This document shows, one piece after another, positions 40,798-47,493 of a stretch of DNA of 47,493 nucleotides. The first letter of the stretch is position 1. Every line of letters begins with the position of its first letter. The DNA comes from JBHGYD01 sp041920415 (GTDB taxonomy: Bacteria; Bacillota; Bacilli; Bacillales; Anoxybacillaceae), in contig JBHGYD010000041.1 in NCBI GenBank assembly GCA_041920415.1, positions 1 to 47,493 of the forward strand, read 5' to 3'. Both the position numbers and the translations under genes were made by a program. The notes under the pieces are model-generated. The model searched no databases. It saw nothing but the letters and a program-made list of their open reading frames with translations, and had not been told where the DNA came from.

Positions 40798-41967
40798 ATG
40801 GTAGACTCGTTTCATCGGGATACTTGGGTTGAAATTGATTTAGATGCGATTTTTCATAATGTCGCTTCATTAAGGACGTTTTTAGGGAATCATATTGAAA
40901 TTATGGCGGTTGTCAAAGCCAATGCATATGGGCATGGGGATGTACAAGTTGCTAAAACGGCTTTAGAAGCCGGAGCGTCTTACTTGGCAGTAGCATTTTT
41001 GGACGAGGCGTTGGCATTAAGAAAAAAAGGAATTGAAGCTCCTATTCTTGTACTAGGTGCTGTTCGACCAGAAGATATTACTCTAGCTGCTCGCGAGCGG
41101 ATTACACTTACCGTTTTTCAAGAAGAGTGGCTTGAACAAGCAAAGCGATTTTATAACGAAACGCTCCCGATTTCATTTCACTTAAAAATGGATACAGGAA
41201 TGGGGAGATTGGGAGTCAAAGAAGAAGAAGAAACGAAACGTATAATCGAAATCATCGACGATCACCCCTATTTTTCACTAGAAGGTGTATACACGCACTT
41301 TGCGACAGCCGATGAGTTAAATACGCAATATTTCTCTTTTCAATACGAAAATTTTTTAAGAATGCTTGATTGGCTTCCTTATAAACCAAAATTGATTCAT
41401 TGCGGAAACAGCGCAACAAGTTTGCGTTTTCCAGATAAAGTATTTAATATGGTTCGCTTTGGTATTGCGATGTATGGCTTGGCTCCTTCGCCCGAAATCA
41501 AACCTCATCTACCGTATGTATTAAAGGAAGCGTTTTCTCTTCATAGTCGTGTTGTTCATGTGAAACGTTTATTGCCGGGAGAAAAAGTAAGTTATGGAGC
41601 GACTTATACTGCAGAAAAGGAAGAATGGGTCGGTACAATACCTATTGGCTATGCGGATGGATGGATTCGGAAGCTTCAGAACTTTCAGGTATTAGTAAAT
41701 GGAGTGAAGGTGTCCATTATCGGAAGAATTTGCATGGATCAATTAATGATTCGATTGCCGGAGAAAGTGCCAGTAGGAACAAAAGTGACGCTTATCGGGA
41801 AACAAGGTGATGCACAAATTACGATCGATGAGGTTGCCAAATATCTCGGAACGATTAACTATGAAATTCCTTGTACAATAAGTTATCGCGTTCCCCGTAT
41901 TTTTTTGAAAAAGAAGAGTATAATGGAAGTGAGAAACCCTGTTTTAGATGGCAATGGTTATGTATAA
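40798..41967 (+). CDS. alr: Alanine racemase
   Basis: 389-residue PLP enzyme that makes D-alanine. Catalytic Lys40 in VVKANAYGHGD and Tyr266 in VSYGATY are the two acid-base residues; HCGNSATSLRF and GRICMDQLMI are also family motifs. The ATG at 40798 follows AAGGAAGTG and gives MVDSFHRDTWVEIDL, which aligns with Bacillus Alr; the frame is open 72 bp upstream, inside the promoter. Supplies Ddl and MurF encoded nearby. Confidence 0.95.
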   Translation: MVDSFHRDTWVEIDLDAIFHNVASLRTFLGNHIEIMAVVKANAYGHGDVQVAKTALEAGASYLAVAFLDEALALRKKGIEAPILVLGAVRPEDITLAARERITLTVFQEEWLEQAKRFYNETLPISFHLKMDTGMGRLGVKEEEETKRIIEIIDDHPYFSLEGVYTHFATADELNTQYFSFQYENFLRMLDWLPYKPKLIHCGNSATSLRFPDKVFNMVRFGIAMYGLAPSPEIKPHLPYVLKEAFSLHSRVVHVKRLLPGEKVSYGATYTAEKEEWVGTIPIGYADGWIRKLQNFQVLVNGVKVSIIGRICMDQLMIRLPEKVPVGTKVTLIGKQGDAQITIDEVAKYLGTINYEIPCTISYRVPRIFLKKKSIMEVRNPVLDGNGYV

Positions 41968-42091
41968 ACTAAAAATTTTTTCAGACGATAATAGGTAGGT
42001 ACGTATTGAAATGGCTTTGCATAGCCCTTATTTGATGATATTATTGAATGGGAGCGACTAATTGTCTGCAGTTTCGTGGAGGTGTATGTTT

Positions 42092-42373
42092 GTGTCTGAA
42101 TCTAGCGCAACAACGGAAATCGTCGTTCGCTTGCCCCAAGCACTAGTAACTGAATTAGATGGCCTTGTCAAACAAGAGAACGGTAATCGCAATGAGCTCA
42201 TTTACCAAGCGACAAAAATGTATATTCGCGAACGGAAAAAACGTCAAATCCGCGAGGCGATGAGACGCGGTTACATGGAAATGGCGAAAATTAACCTATC
42301 CATTGCATCGGAGGCGTTTCTTGCAGAATATGAGGCCGACCACACCGTTGAACGTTTAGTTAGCGGGGGGTAA
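42092..42373 (+). CDS. ndoAI: Antitoxin EndoAI (MazE-like, ribbon-helix-helix)
   Basis: 93-residue antitoxin with an N-terminal ribbon-helix-helix DNA-binding part (EIVVRLPQALVTELDGLVK) and a C-terminal toxin-binding tail (MRRGYMEMAKINLSI...ERLVSGG), highly like B. subtilis EndoAI (also 93 residues). GTG start at 42092 with GGAGGTG upstream. It lies 4 bp before the toxin gene. Upstream in-frame TTG (42062) is rejected. Confidence 0.94.
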   Translation: MSESSATTEIVVRLPQALVTELDGLVKQENGNRNELIYQATKMYIRERKKRQIREAMRRGYMEMAKINLSIASEAFLAEYEADHTVERLVSGG

Positions 42374-42377
42374 TGCT

Positions 42378-42728
42378 TTGATTGTTAAACGTGGCGACGT
42401 TTATTTTGCGGACCTTTCCCCGGTAGTTGGCTCAGAGCAAGGAGGCGTTCGTCCGGTATTAGTCATTCAAAACGACATCGGAAATCGATTTAGTCCGACT
42501 GTCATCGTGGCGGCGATTACGGCGCAAATCCAGAAGGCGAAGTTACCAACGCACGTTGAAATCGACGCGAAACGCTACGGATTTGAACGAGATTCCGTCA
42601 TTCTTTTAGAACAAATTCGGACGATTGACAAACAACGACTAACGGACAAAATTACGCATTTAGATGATGAAATGATGGATAAAGTGGACGAAGCACTTCA
42701 AATTAGTTTAGGACTTATTGACTTTTAA
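42378..42728 (+). CDS. ndoA: mRNA interferase EndoA (MazF)
   Basis: 116-residue toxin RNase cutting at UACAU in B. subtilis. MIVKRGDVYFADLSPVVGSE opens the chain. Active site Arg25 (GGVRPVLVIQND) and Thr48 (VAAITAQI) are present. It is almost identical in sequence to B. subtilis EndoA and also starts with TTG. Transcribed with its antitoxin. In B. subtilis the rsb-sigB operon follows; here only a terminator and tex do. Confidence 0.96.
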   Translation: MIVKRGDVYFADLSPVVGSEQGGVRPVLVIQNDIGNRFSPTVIVAAITAQIQKAKLPTHVEIDAKRYGFERDSVILLEQIRTIDKQRLTDKITHLDDEMMDKVDEALQISLGLIDF

Positions 42729-42804
42729 CACGCCGAATCCGTTTCGAAAAAGAGCAAGTTATGCGCATTCGATTTGTCTAATTACGCAATATACTATTTT
42801 GTGG

Positions 42805-42840
42805 AAATAGCTACACCTTTTGTAGCTATTTTTATTTTTT
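42805..42840 (+). terminator. ndoA terminator
   Basis: Perfect 11-bp stem AAATAGCTACA / TGTAGCTATTT, loop CCTTT, then TTTATTTTTTT. Confidence 0.88.
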
Positions 42841-42895
42841 TATTTACGAAATATTTGGTAGAATAAAATTATCACGCAGTTGGAGGGTATTGGAC

Positions 42896-45082
42896 TTGTC
42901 AAAGGCAGAATCGCTTATTCATGTAATTGCGCAAGAATTGCAGCTTTCAGCACAACAAGTAAAAAACGTTATTTCGCTTTCTGAAGAAGGGAATACCGTT
43001 CCATTTATCGCTCGTTATCGGAAGGAGCTAACAGGTGCTTTAGATGAGGTACAAATTCGCAATATACTCGATAAATGGAATTATTTACAAAATCTTGAGC
43101 AACGAAAAGAAGAAGTATTACGCCTCATCGATGAACAAGGAAAATTAACAGATGAGCTAAGGAATGCAATCAGTAAGGCAACAAAACTGCAGCAAGTGGA
43201 AGATTTATATCGACCATACAAACAAAAGCGGCGGACAAAAGCGACGATTGCGAAAGAAAAAGGACTGGAGCCGCTAGCGGAATGGCTGCTAACGTTTCCA
43301 ATGAGCCCGATGCCAGAGGAAAAAGCAGCCGAGTTTATCAATCCAGAAAAAGAAGTGTTTACGGTTGAAGAAGCGCTCCAAGGAGCAAAAGATATCATTG
43401 CAGAACAAATTTCGGATAATGCGCAATTTCGACAATGGATTCGCTTACAAACATTCAAAAAAGGAATCATTGCTTCCGTTGGCAAAGATATAGAGAAAGA
43501 TGAGAAAAGAGTATACGAAATGTACTACGAGTACGAAGAGCCGGTACATAAAATCGTTCCGCATCGCATTTTAGCGCTTAATCGCGGGGAAAAAGAAAAC
43601 GTATTACGCATTTCGATTCAAGCACCTGTTGAAGAGATTATTGCGTATTTAAAAGCAAATGTCATTACAAATGAACGATCACCAGTTGTTTCGCTCATTG
43701 CTGAGGCGGTGGAAGATGGTTATAAACGCTTAATTGAACCATCGATTGAACGGGACATTCGCAATGAATTAACGGAAAAAGCAGAGGAGCGAGCGATTCA
43801 TATTTTTGCTGAGAACTTACGTAACCTTTTATTACAGCCACCTTTAAAAGGAAAGGTCGTACTAGGGATTGACCCGGCCTATCGGACAGGATGTAAACTA
43901 GCGGTTGTTGATGAAACAGGGAAACTGTTGAAAATCGATGTGGTGTATCCGCATCCTCCTCATGAGCGATTGGAAGAAGCTAGGGAGAAACTTCTTCGCA
44001 TCATTCAAGACTATTCCGTGCAAATGATTGCGATTGGAAACGGAACTGCATCACGCGAGACGGAACAATTTGTTGCCGATACGTTGAAACAGCTGCAACG
44101 AGAAATTTTTTATGTGATTGTCAATGAGGCAGGAGCAAGCGTATACTCTGCTTCTGACCTTGCCCGTCAGGAATTTCCGGATTTGCAAGTAGAAGAGCGA
44201 AGTGCTGTCTCTATCGCTCGACGCGTACAAGATCCGCTTGCCGAATTAGTAAAAATTGACCCGAAATCAGTAGGAGTTGGTCAATACCAACATGATGTGT
44301 CACAAAAGAAATTGGCTGAATCGTTGAATTTTGTTGTTGAAACGGTTGTGAACCAAGTAGGTGTTAATGTGAATACAGCTTCCGCTTCGCTTTTACAATA
44401 TGTATCCGGCTTATCAAAGTCGGTTTCTGAAAATATTGTTAAGCGAAGAGAAGAGCAGGGAAAATTTAAAAATCGGGATGAATTAAAAACGATTCCGCGT
44501 CTTGGAGTGAAAACATACGAACAATGCATTGGCTTCTTACGTATTATGGACGGGGACGAGCCGTTAGATCGAACCCCGATTCACCCTGAGCGATATGATG
44601 AAGTGAAAAAGCTGCTACAACAAATTGGGTTCACTACTGCAGACATCGGAAGTGAAACACTTCGTCAAGCGCTGCAAACGATATCGATAAAAGAAACAGC
44701 AGAAGCGCTTGGCATCGGTGAGTTAACATTAAAAGATATTATTGATGCATTAATTCGACCAGAGCGCGATCCTCGTGATGAATTGCCAAAGCCGCTATTA
44801 CGAAAAGATATTTTAAAAATGGAAGACCTGAAAAAAGGAATGGAACTAGAAGGAACGGTACGCAACGTGGTTGATTTTGGAGCATTTGTCGATATCGGTG
44901 TAAAACAAGATGGTCTTGTTCATATTTCTAAGCTAAGTAAGCAATATGTACGGCACCCACTTGACGTTGTTTCTGTTGGAGATGTCGTTAAAGTATGGGT
45001 GGAAGATGTCGATGTGACCAAAGGAAGAATTTCACTATCCATGCTTCCACCTGAAGCATCAGAAAAAACACTGCCTTTATGA
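42896..45082 (+). CDS. tex: RNA-binding transcription accessory protein Tex
   Basis: 728-residue Tex-family nucleic-acid-binding protein (B. subtilis YdcI). The N-terminal Tex_N domain (VIAQELQLSAQQVKNVISLS) is followed by a YqgF/RNase H-like domain at about 320-440 (VVLGIDPAYRTGCKLAVVDE), HhH motifs at about 490-560 and a C-terminal S1 RNA-binding domain at about 648-715 (LEGTVRNVVDFGAFVDIGVK). TTG at 42896 is chosen since TTGGAGGG is 9 nt upstream; the TTG at 42890 is too close. Its stop codon sits in the loop of the terminator hairpin. Confidence 0.95.
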   Translation: MSKAESLIHVIAQELQLSAQQVKNVISLSEEGNTVPFIARYRKELTGALDEVQIRNILDKWNYLQNLEQRKEEVLRLIDEQGKLTDELRNAISKATKLQQVEDLYRPYKQKRRTKATIAKEKGLEPLAEWLLTFPMSPMPEEKAAEFINPEKEVFTVEEALQGAKDIIAEQISDNAQFRQWIRLQTFKKGIIASVGKDIEKDEKRVYEMYYEYEEPVHKIVPHRILALNRGEKENVLRISIQAPVEEIIAYLKANVITNERSPVVSLIAEAVEDGYKRLIEPSIERDIRNELTEKAEERAIHIFAENLRNLLLQPPLKGKVVLGIDPAYRTGCKLAVVDETGKLLKIDVVYPHPPHERLEEAREKLLRIIQDYSVQMIAIGNGTASRETEQFVADTLKQLQREIFYVIVNEAGASVYSASDLARQEFPDLQVEERSAVSIARRVQDPLAELVKIDPKSVGVGQYQHDVSQKKLAESLNFVVETVVNQVGVNVNTASASLLQYVSGLSKSVSENIVKRREEQGKFKNRDELKTIPRLGVKTYEQCIGFLRIMDGDEPLDRTPIHPERYDEVKKLLQQIGFTTADIGSETLRQALQTISIKETAEALGIGELTLKDIIDALIRPERDPRDELPKPLLRKDILKMEDLKKGMELEGTVRNVVDFGAFVDIGVKQDGLVHISKLSKQYVRHPLDVVSVGDVVKVWVEDVDVTKGRISLSMLPPEASEKTLPL

Positions 45083-45096
45083 GCAGTGTTTTTTCT
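45061..45096 (+). terminator. tex terminator enclosing the stop codon
   Basis: Perfect 14-bp stem (45061-45074 with 45083-45096), 8-nt loop CTTTATGA containing TGA. Includes TTTTTT in the 3' arm. Confidence 0.88.
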
Positions 45097-45275
45097 GATA
45101 AAAAAACCAGCATTGATTTAATAATTTAATTTGATAACGATTTTTTTCATAGTAGGCCCGTCTCATTTGGTTTTTTAACCATGTAGGCATAGGGGGCAAA
45201 CCTCCATTCCGAAAAAGGTAGTATATAATGTATGTGTAGGCAGGTCGTCTTGTGTCAGAAAAGAGGGAGAAGAAG

Positions 45276-45737
45276 ATGGATCAAAAAAGGCTGCAACAGC
45301 TTGTAGAGAGTGTTTCTTTACAATCATTTGGCAAACCATTTCTACATCAAGCTTTTTTCAATCCTCGTTTACGAACAACGGGAGGACGATATTTATTACG
45401 TTCACACAATATTGAAATCAATCCGAAATATTATGAAGCGTTTGGTGAGGAAGAGTTAATTTCCATTATTAAGCATGAATTGTGCCATTATCATCTTCAT
45501 TTAGAGGGAAAAGGGTATCGACATGGTGATGCCGATTTCCGAAGTTTGTTAAAGCAAGTACAGGCGCCGCGATATTGTCGACCACTTCCTAATCAGAAAA
45601 GAAAAGTCGTTAGTACTCTTTATGTCTACATTTGTTTACGTTGTGGTCTGGAGTACAAGCGAAAAAGAAAAATGAATACGGATAAGTATGTTTGCGGAAA
45701 ATGTAAAGGGAGAATAAAGATGAGTGCTGTTTTATAA
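45276..45737 (+). CDS. SprT-like zinc metalloprotease-fold protein
   Basis: 153-residue SprT family protein (B. subtilis YdcK). The zinc motif HELCHYHLH (His67, Glu68, His71) and a C-terminal zinc ribbon (CLRCG...CGKCKG) are present. RLRTTGGRYLLRSHNIEINP is a conserved family block. The ATG at 45276 follows GAGGGAG; an earlier in-frame GTG (45252) is not preferred. No substrate is known for bacterial members. Confidence 0.92.
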   Translation: MDQKRLQQLVESVSLQSFGKPFLHQAFFNPRLRTTGGRYLLRSHNIEINPKYYEAFGEEELISIIKHELCHYHLHLEGKGYRHGDADFRSLLKQVQAPRYCRPLPNQKRKVVSTLYVYICLRCGLEYKRKRKMNTDKYVCGKCKGRIKMSAVL

Positions 45738-45776
45738 GATGAGTTTTTTACATGAACAATTTTTAATAAAATATAG

Positions 45777-45806
45777 TTGACAAGCATCATACCTATATGT
45801 TACATT
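45777..45806 (+). promoter_or_regulatory. Upstream promoter of the tRNA-rRNA operon (P1)
   Basis: TTGACA at 45777-45782, 18 bp, TACATT at 45801-45806. It is tandem with a stronger promoter 76 bp downstream, a usual layout for rRNA operons. Confidence 0.6.
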
Positions 45807-45852
45807 ATAAAAGCCGTCGCTGATAGGCGGTGAAATGAGTTTAAAAAAGTTA

Positions 45853-45881
45853 TTGACAACAAAAAAAACCCTCACTATAAT
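45853..45881 (+). promoter_or_regulatory. Consensus promoter of the tRNA-rRNA operon (P2)
   Basis: TTGACA at 45853-45858, 17 bp, TATAAT at 45876-45881: full consensus in both boxes and spacing. It drives the tRNA run starting at 45924. Confidence 0.93.
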
Positions 45882-45923
45882 AAAAGAAGTCGATAGGATA
45901 AATTAAGTTTTGATTAGATGTAT

Positions 45924-45998
45924 TCCGCAATAGCTCAGCGGTAGAGCAACCGGCTGTTAACCGGTAGGTCGTAGGTTCGAATCCTACTTGCGGAGCCA
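45924..45998 (+). tRNA. tRNA-Asn(GTT)
   Basis: Acceptor TCCGCAA / TTGCGGA, anticodon GTT, CCA encoded. Confidence 0.96.
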
Positions 45999-46000
45999 TT

Positions 46001-46093
46001 GGAGAAGTACCCAAGTGGCTGAAGGGGACGGTTTGCTAAACCGTTAGGTCGTATTTTCGCGGCGCGCGGGTTCAAATCCCGCCTTCTCCGCCA
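46001..46093 (+). tRNA. tRNA-Ser(GCT)
   Basis: Class II, 93 nt with long variable arm, acceptor GGAGAAG / CTTCTCC, anticodon GCT, CCA encoded. Only 2 bp after tRNA-Asn. Confidence 0.95.
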
Positions 46094-46111
46094 CTTCGAG
46101 ATATACAATTT

Positions 46112-46183
46112 GGCCCGTTGGTCAAGTGGTTAAGACACCGCCCTTTCACGGCGGTAACACGGGTTCGAATCCCGTACGGGTCA
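46112..46183 (+). tRNA. tRNA-Glu(TTC)
   Basis: Acceptor GGCCCGT / ACGGGTC, anticodon TTC, CCA not encoded. Confidence 0.95.
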
Positions 46184-46251
46184 TCATTTGTTTGTGGGGG
46201 AGTTGGGGTTTTGTATGTATAAAAACACCATCTCCCATTTTGTTCGGGTAT

Positions 46252-46324
46252 GGAGGATTAGCTCAGCTGGGAGAGCACTTGCCTTACAAGCAAGGGGTCG
46301 GCGGTTCGATCCCGTCATCCTCCA
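46252..46324 (+). tRNA. tRNA-Val(TAC)
   Basis: Acceptor GGAGGAT / ATCCTCC, anticodon TAC, CCA not encoded. Confidence 0.96.
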
Positions 46325-46343
46325 TTGATTCGATAATTAGTAA

Positions 46344-46419
46344 GGTCCCGTAGTGTAGTGGTTAACATGCCTGCCTGTCACGCAGGAGATCGCGGGTTCG
46401 AGTCCCGTCGGGACCGCCA
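46344..46419 (+). tRNA. tRNA-Asp(GTC)
   Basis: Acceptor GGTCCCG / CGGGACC, anticodon GTC, CCA encoded. Confidence 0.96.
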
Positions 46420-46451
46420 TTGATTGAAAAAATGTTATATCGTCAATGTCG

Positions 46452-46494
46452 AAATTATTTCGTCGATTTCCTACAGAAATCGCCAAAATAATTT
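46452..46494 (+). repeat. tRNA-spacer palindrome, copy 2a
   Basis: Arms 46452-46470 and 46476-46494, loop CTACA; 41 of 43 or so positions equal to copy 1a (272-314). Flank GTCAATGTCG is shared too. Confidence 0.75.
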
Positions 46495-46552
46495 CTGCGG
46501 TGTTAACTCATATAGATTATATAGTGTTTGTGGGAGAAAGTAGGTCAATGTC

Positions 46553-46596
46553 GAATTATTTCCGAAATTTCCTTATAGAAATTTCAGAAATAATTC
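46553..46596 (+). repeat. tRNA-spacer palindrome, copy 2b
   Basis: Nearly perfect 19-bp arms (46553-46571, 46578-46596), loop CTTATA. It lies 101 bp after copy 2a; the pair repeats the arrangement at 272-413, again just before tRNA-Gln. Confidence 0.75.
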
Positions 46597-46652
46597 TGCG
46601 GTGCCAATTCACGAAGTTAATTCAGAGATGTTTATTCATGATGATTAATCAT

Positions 46653-46727
46653 TGGGCTATAGCCAAGCGGTAAGGCAACGGACTTTGACTCCGTGATGCG
46701 CTGGTTCGAATCCAGCTAGCCCAGCCA
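46653..46727 (+). tRNA. tRNA-Gln(TTG), second copy
   Basis: Identical to 470-544, CCA encoded. Confidence 0.96.
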
Positions 46728-46737
46728 TTAAAATAAT

Positions 46738-46810
46738 GAGCCATTAGCTCAGCAGGTAGAGCATCTGACTTTTAATCAGAGGGTCGGAGGTTCGAGTCCT
46801 CCATGGCTCA
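46738..46810 (+). tRNA. tRNA-Lys(TTT), second copy
   Basis: One base differs from 556-628 in the D-loop (AGCAGG for AGTAGG). Anticodon TTT, CCA not encoded. Confidence 0.96.
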
Positions 46811-46815
46811 CTTTT

Positions 46816-46897
46816 GCGGGTGTGGCGGAATTGGCAGACGCACCAGACTTAGGATCTGGCGCCTTACGGCGTGGGGGTTCAAGTCCCTCCACCCGCA
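46816..46897 (+). tRNA. tRNA-Leu(TAG)
   Basis: Class II, acceptor GCGGGTG / CACCCGC, anticodon TAG, variable arm GCGCCTTACGGCGT. CCA not encoded. Confidence 0.95.
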
Positions 46898-46914
46898 CTG
46901 TGTTTGTGAAAAAT

Positions 46915-46989
46915 GCGGAAGTAGTTCAGTGGTAGAACACCACCTTGCCAAGGTGGGGGTCGCGGGTTCGAGTCCCGTCTTCCGCTCCA
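46915..46989 (+). tRNA. tRNA-Gly(GCC), second copy
   Basis: Same body as 636-707 but with CCA encoded. Confidence 0.95.
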
Positions 46990-46995
46990 TAGTTT

Positions 46996-47081
46996 GCCGG
47001 GGTGGCGGAATTGGCAGACGCACAGGACTTAAAATCCTGCGGTAGGTGACTACCGTGCCGGTTCGAGTCCGGCCCTCGGCA
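46996..47081 (+). tRNA. tRNA-Leu(TAA)
   Basis: Class II, acceptor GCCGGGG / CCTCGGC, anticodon TAA, variable arm CGGTAGGTGACTACCG. CCA not encoded; the next tRNA starts 3 bp later. Confidence 0.95.
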
Positions 47082-47084
47082 TGT

Positions 47085-47161
47085 GCGCTCGTAGCTCAAT
47101 TGGATAGAGCATCTGACTACGGATCAGAAGGTTAGGGGTTCGAATCCTCTCGAGCGCGCCA
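47085..47161 (+). tRNA. tRNA-Arg(ACG)
   Basis: Acceptor GCGCTCG / CGAGCGC, anticodon ACG (wobble A becomes inosine), CCA encoded. Confidence 0.96.
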
Positions 47162-47171
47162 TTAATCGGAG

Positions 47172-47248
47172 CGGGAAGTAGCTCAGCTTGGTAGAGCACA
47201 TGGTTTGGGACCATGGGGTCGCAGGTTCGAATCCTGTCTTCCCGACCA
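47172..47248 (+). tRNA. tRNA-Pro(TGG)
   Basis: Acceptor CGGGAAG / CTTCCCG, anticodon TGG, CCA encoded. Confidence 0.96.
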
Positions 47249-47265
47249 TTTTAAAAAGATAAAAT

Positions 47266-47341
47266 GGGGCCTTAGCTCAGCTGGGAGAGCGCCTGCTTTG
47301 CACGCAGGAGGTCATCGGTTCGATCCCGATAGGCTCCACCA
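47266..47341 (+). tRNA. tRNA-Ala(TGC), second copy
   Basis: Same body as 740-812 with G3-U70, here with CCA encoded. Last tRNA before 16S. Confidence 0.96.
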
Positions 47342-47354
47342 TTGAATGCGTAAA

Positions 47355-47367
47355 TGTTCTTTGAAAA
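47355..47367 (+). promoter_or_regulatory. rRNA leader boxA-like antitermination element
   Basis: TGTTCTTTGAAAA, the usual boxA sequence of Bacillus rRNA leaders, 53 bp before 16S. Confidence 0.6.
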
Positions 47368-47419
47368 CTGAACAAAACGAAGCGTCCACGTCAATGAATG
47401 ATGAGTTAGATATTAAACT

Positions 47420-47493
47420 TTCTATGGAGAGTTTGATCCTGGCTCAGGACGAACGCTGGCGGCGTGCCTAATACATGCAAGTCGAGCGGACCA
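47420..47493 (+). rRNA. 16S ribosomal RNA, 5' end only
   Basis: GAGAGTTTGATCCTGGCTCAG and GACGAACGCTGGCGGCGTGC are universal 16S 5' sequences. The gene runs off the window. The exact 5' end is estimated from the B. subtilis 16S start. Confidence 0.97.

Noticed and set aside
42378..42728. EndoA/EndoAI as an unusual toxin-antitoxin system
   Set aside because: It is the ordinary, nearly invariant Bacillus chromosomal MazEF pair in its standard place.

Overview
The window comes from the chromosome of an endospore-forming, low-to-moderate GC Bacillaceae. Gene content (sigW-rsiW, cdaA-cdaR-glmM-glmS, spo0M, ytaF, a CotF-type coat protein, ddl-murF-cshA-acpS-ydcC-alr-ndoAI-ndoA-tex-sprT) and order follow Bacillus subtilis closely. 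The first bases of the 16S rRNA and a CotF/arsenic/kimA complement fit an Anoxybacillus/Geobacillus-type thermophile. That placement is inference.

Layout. 1-812: six tRNA genes (Thr, Tyr, Gln, Lys, Gly, Ala) with a two-hairpin repeat module between Tyr and Gln. 960-8994: arginase; the sigma-W/anti-sigma-W pair with an autoregulatory sigma-W promoter; the c-di-AMP cyclase operon cdaA-cdaR-glmM; and glmS behind a glmS ribozyme. 9.0-17.2 kb: an AT-rich accessory stretch of single genes, gene relics and small ORFs. It holds a second perfect sigma-W promoter before a gene whose start codon is followed directly by a stop, a 20-bp-periodic GTTGTTTAA array, an IS-like end, a decayed MarR-type repressor before an mhqN-mhqP pair that still has a palindromic operator, exporters, and a small holin-like toxin locus with type I toxin-antitoxin RNA architecture. 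17.3-29.4 kb: DinB-type protein, LTA synthase-family protein, arsRBC, a Ktr-type K+ channel, kimA behind a c-di-AMP riboswitch, ytaF, spo0M and a coat protein. 29.5-33.3 kb: a divergent envelope block (MurG-like transferase against deacetylase-DedA-glycosyltransferase). 33.4-45.7 kb: conserved ddl-to-sprT segment, lacking the sigB operon that B. subtilis carries between ndoA and tex. 45.8-47.5 kb: tandem strong promoters, thirteen tRNA genes (Asn, Ser, Glu, Val, Asp, Gln, Lys, Leu, Gly, Leu, Arg, Pro, Ala) with the same two-hairpin module before Gln, then the start of a 16S rRNA gene.

How genes connect. The main theme is the cell envelope: sigma-W stress response, GlmM/GlmS amino-sugar supply, Alr-Ddl-MurF D-Ala-D-Ala chemistry, a MurG-like enzyme, and an LTA synthase-family protein. 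A second theme is c-di-AMP and potassium: the cyclase and its regulators lie at 3.4-6.8 kb, and the c-di-AMP-responsive kimA and a Ktr channel lie at 23-27 kb. The most unusual signals are the toxin RNA locus at 16.9-17.2 kb, the sigma-W-driven start-stop gene at 9.1 kb, the GTTGTTTAA array at 9.43-9.49 kb, the tRNA-linked hairpin modules and the inverted repeat spanning the glmS promoter.
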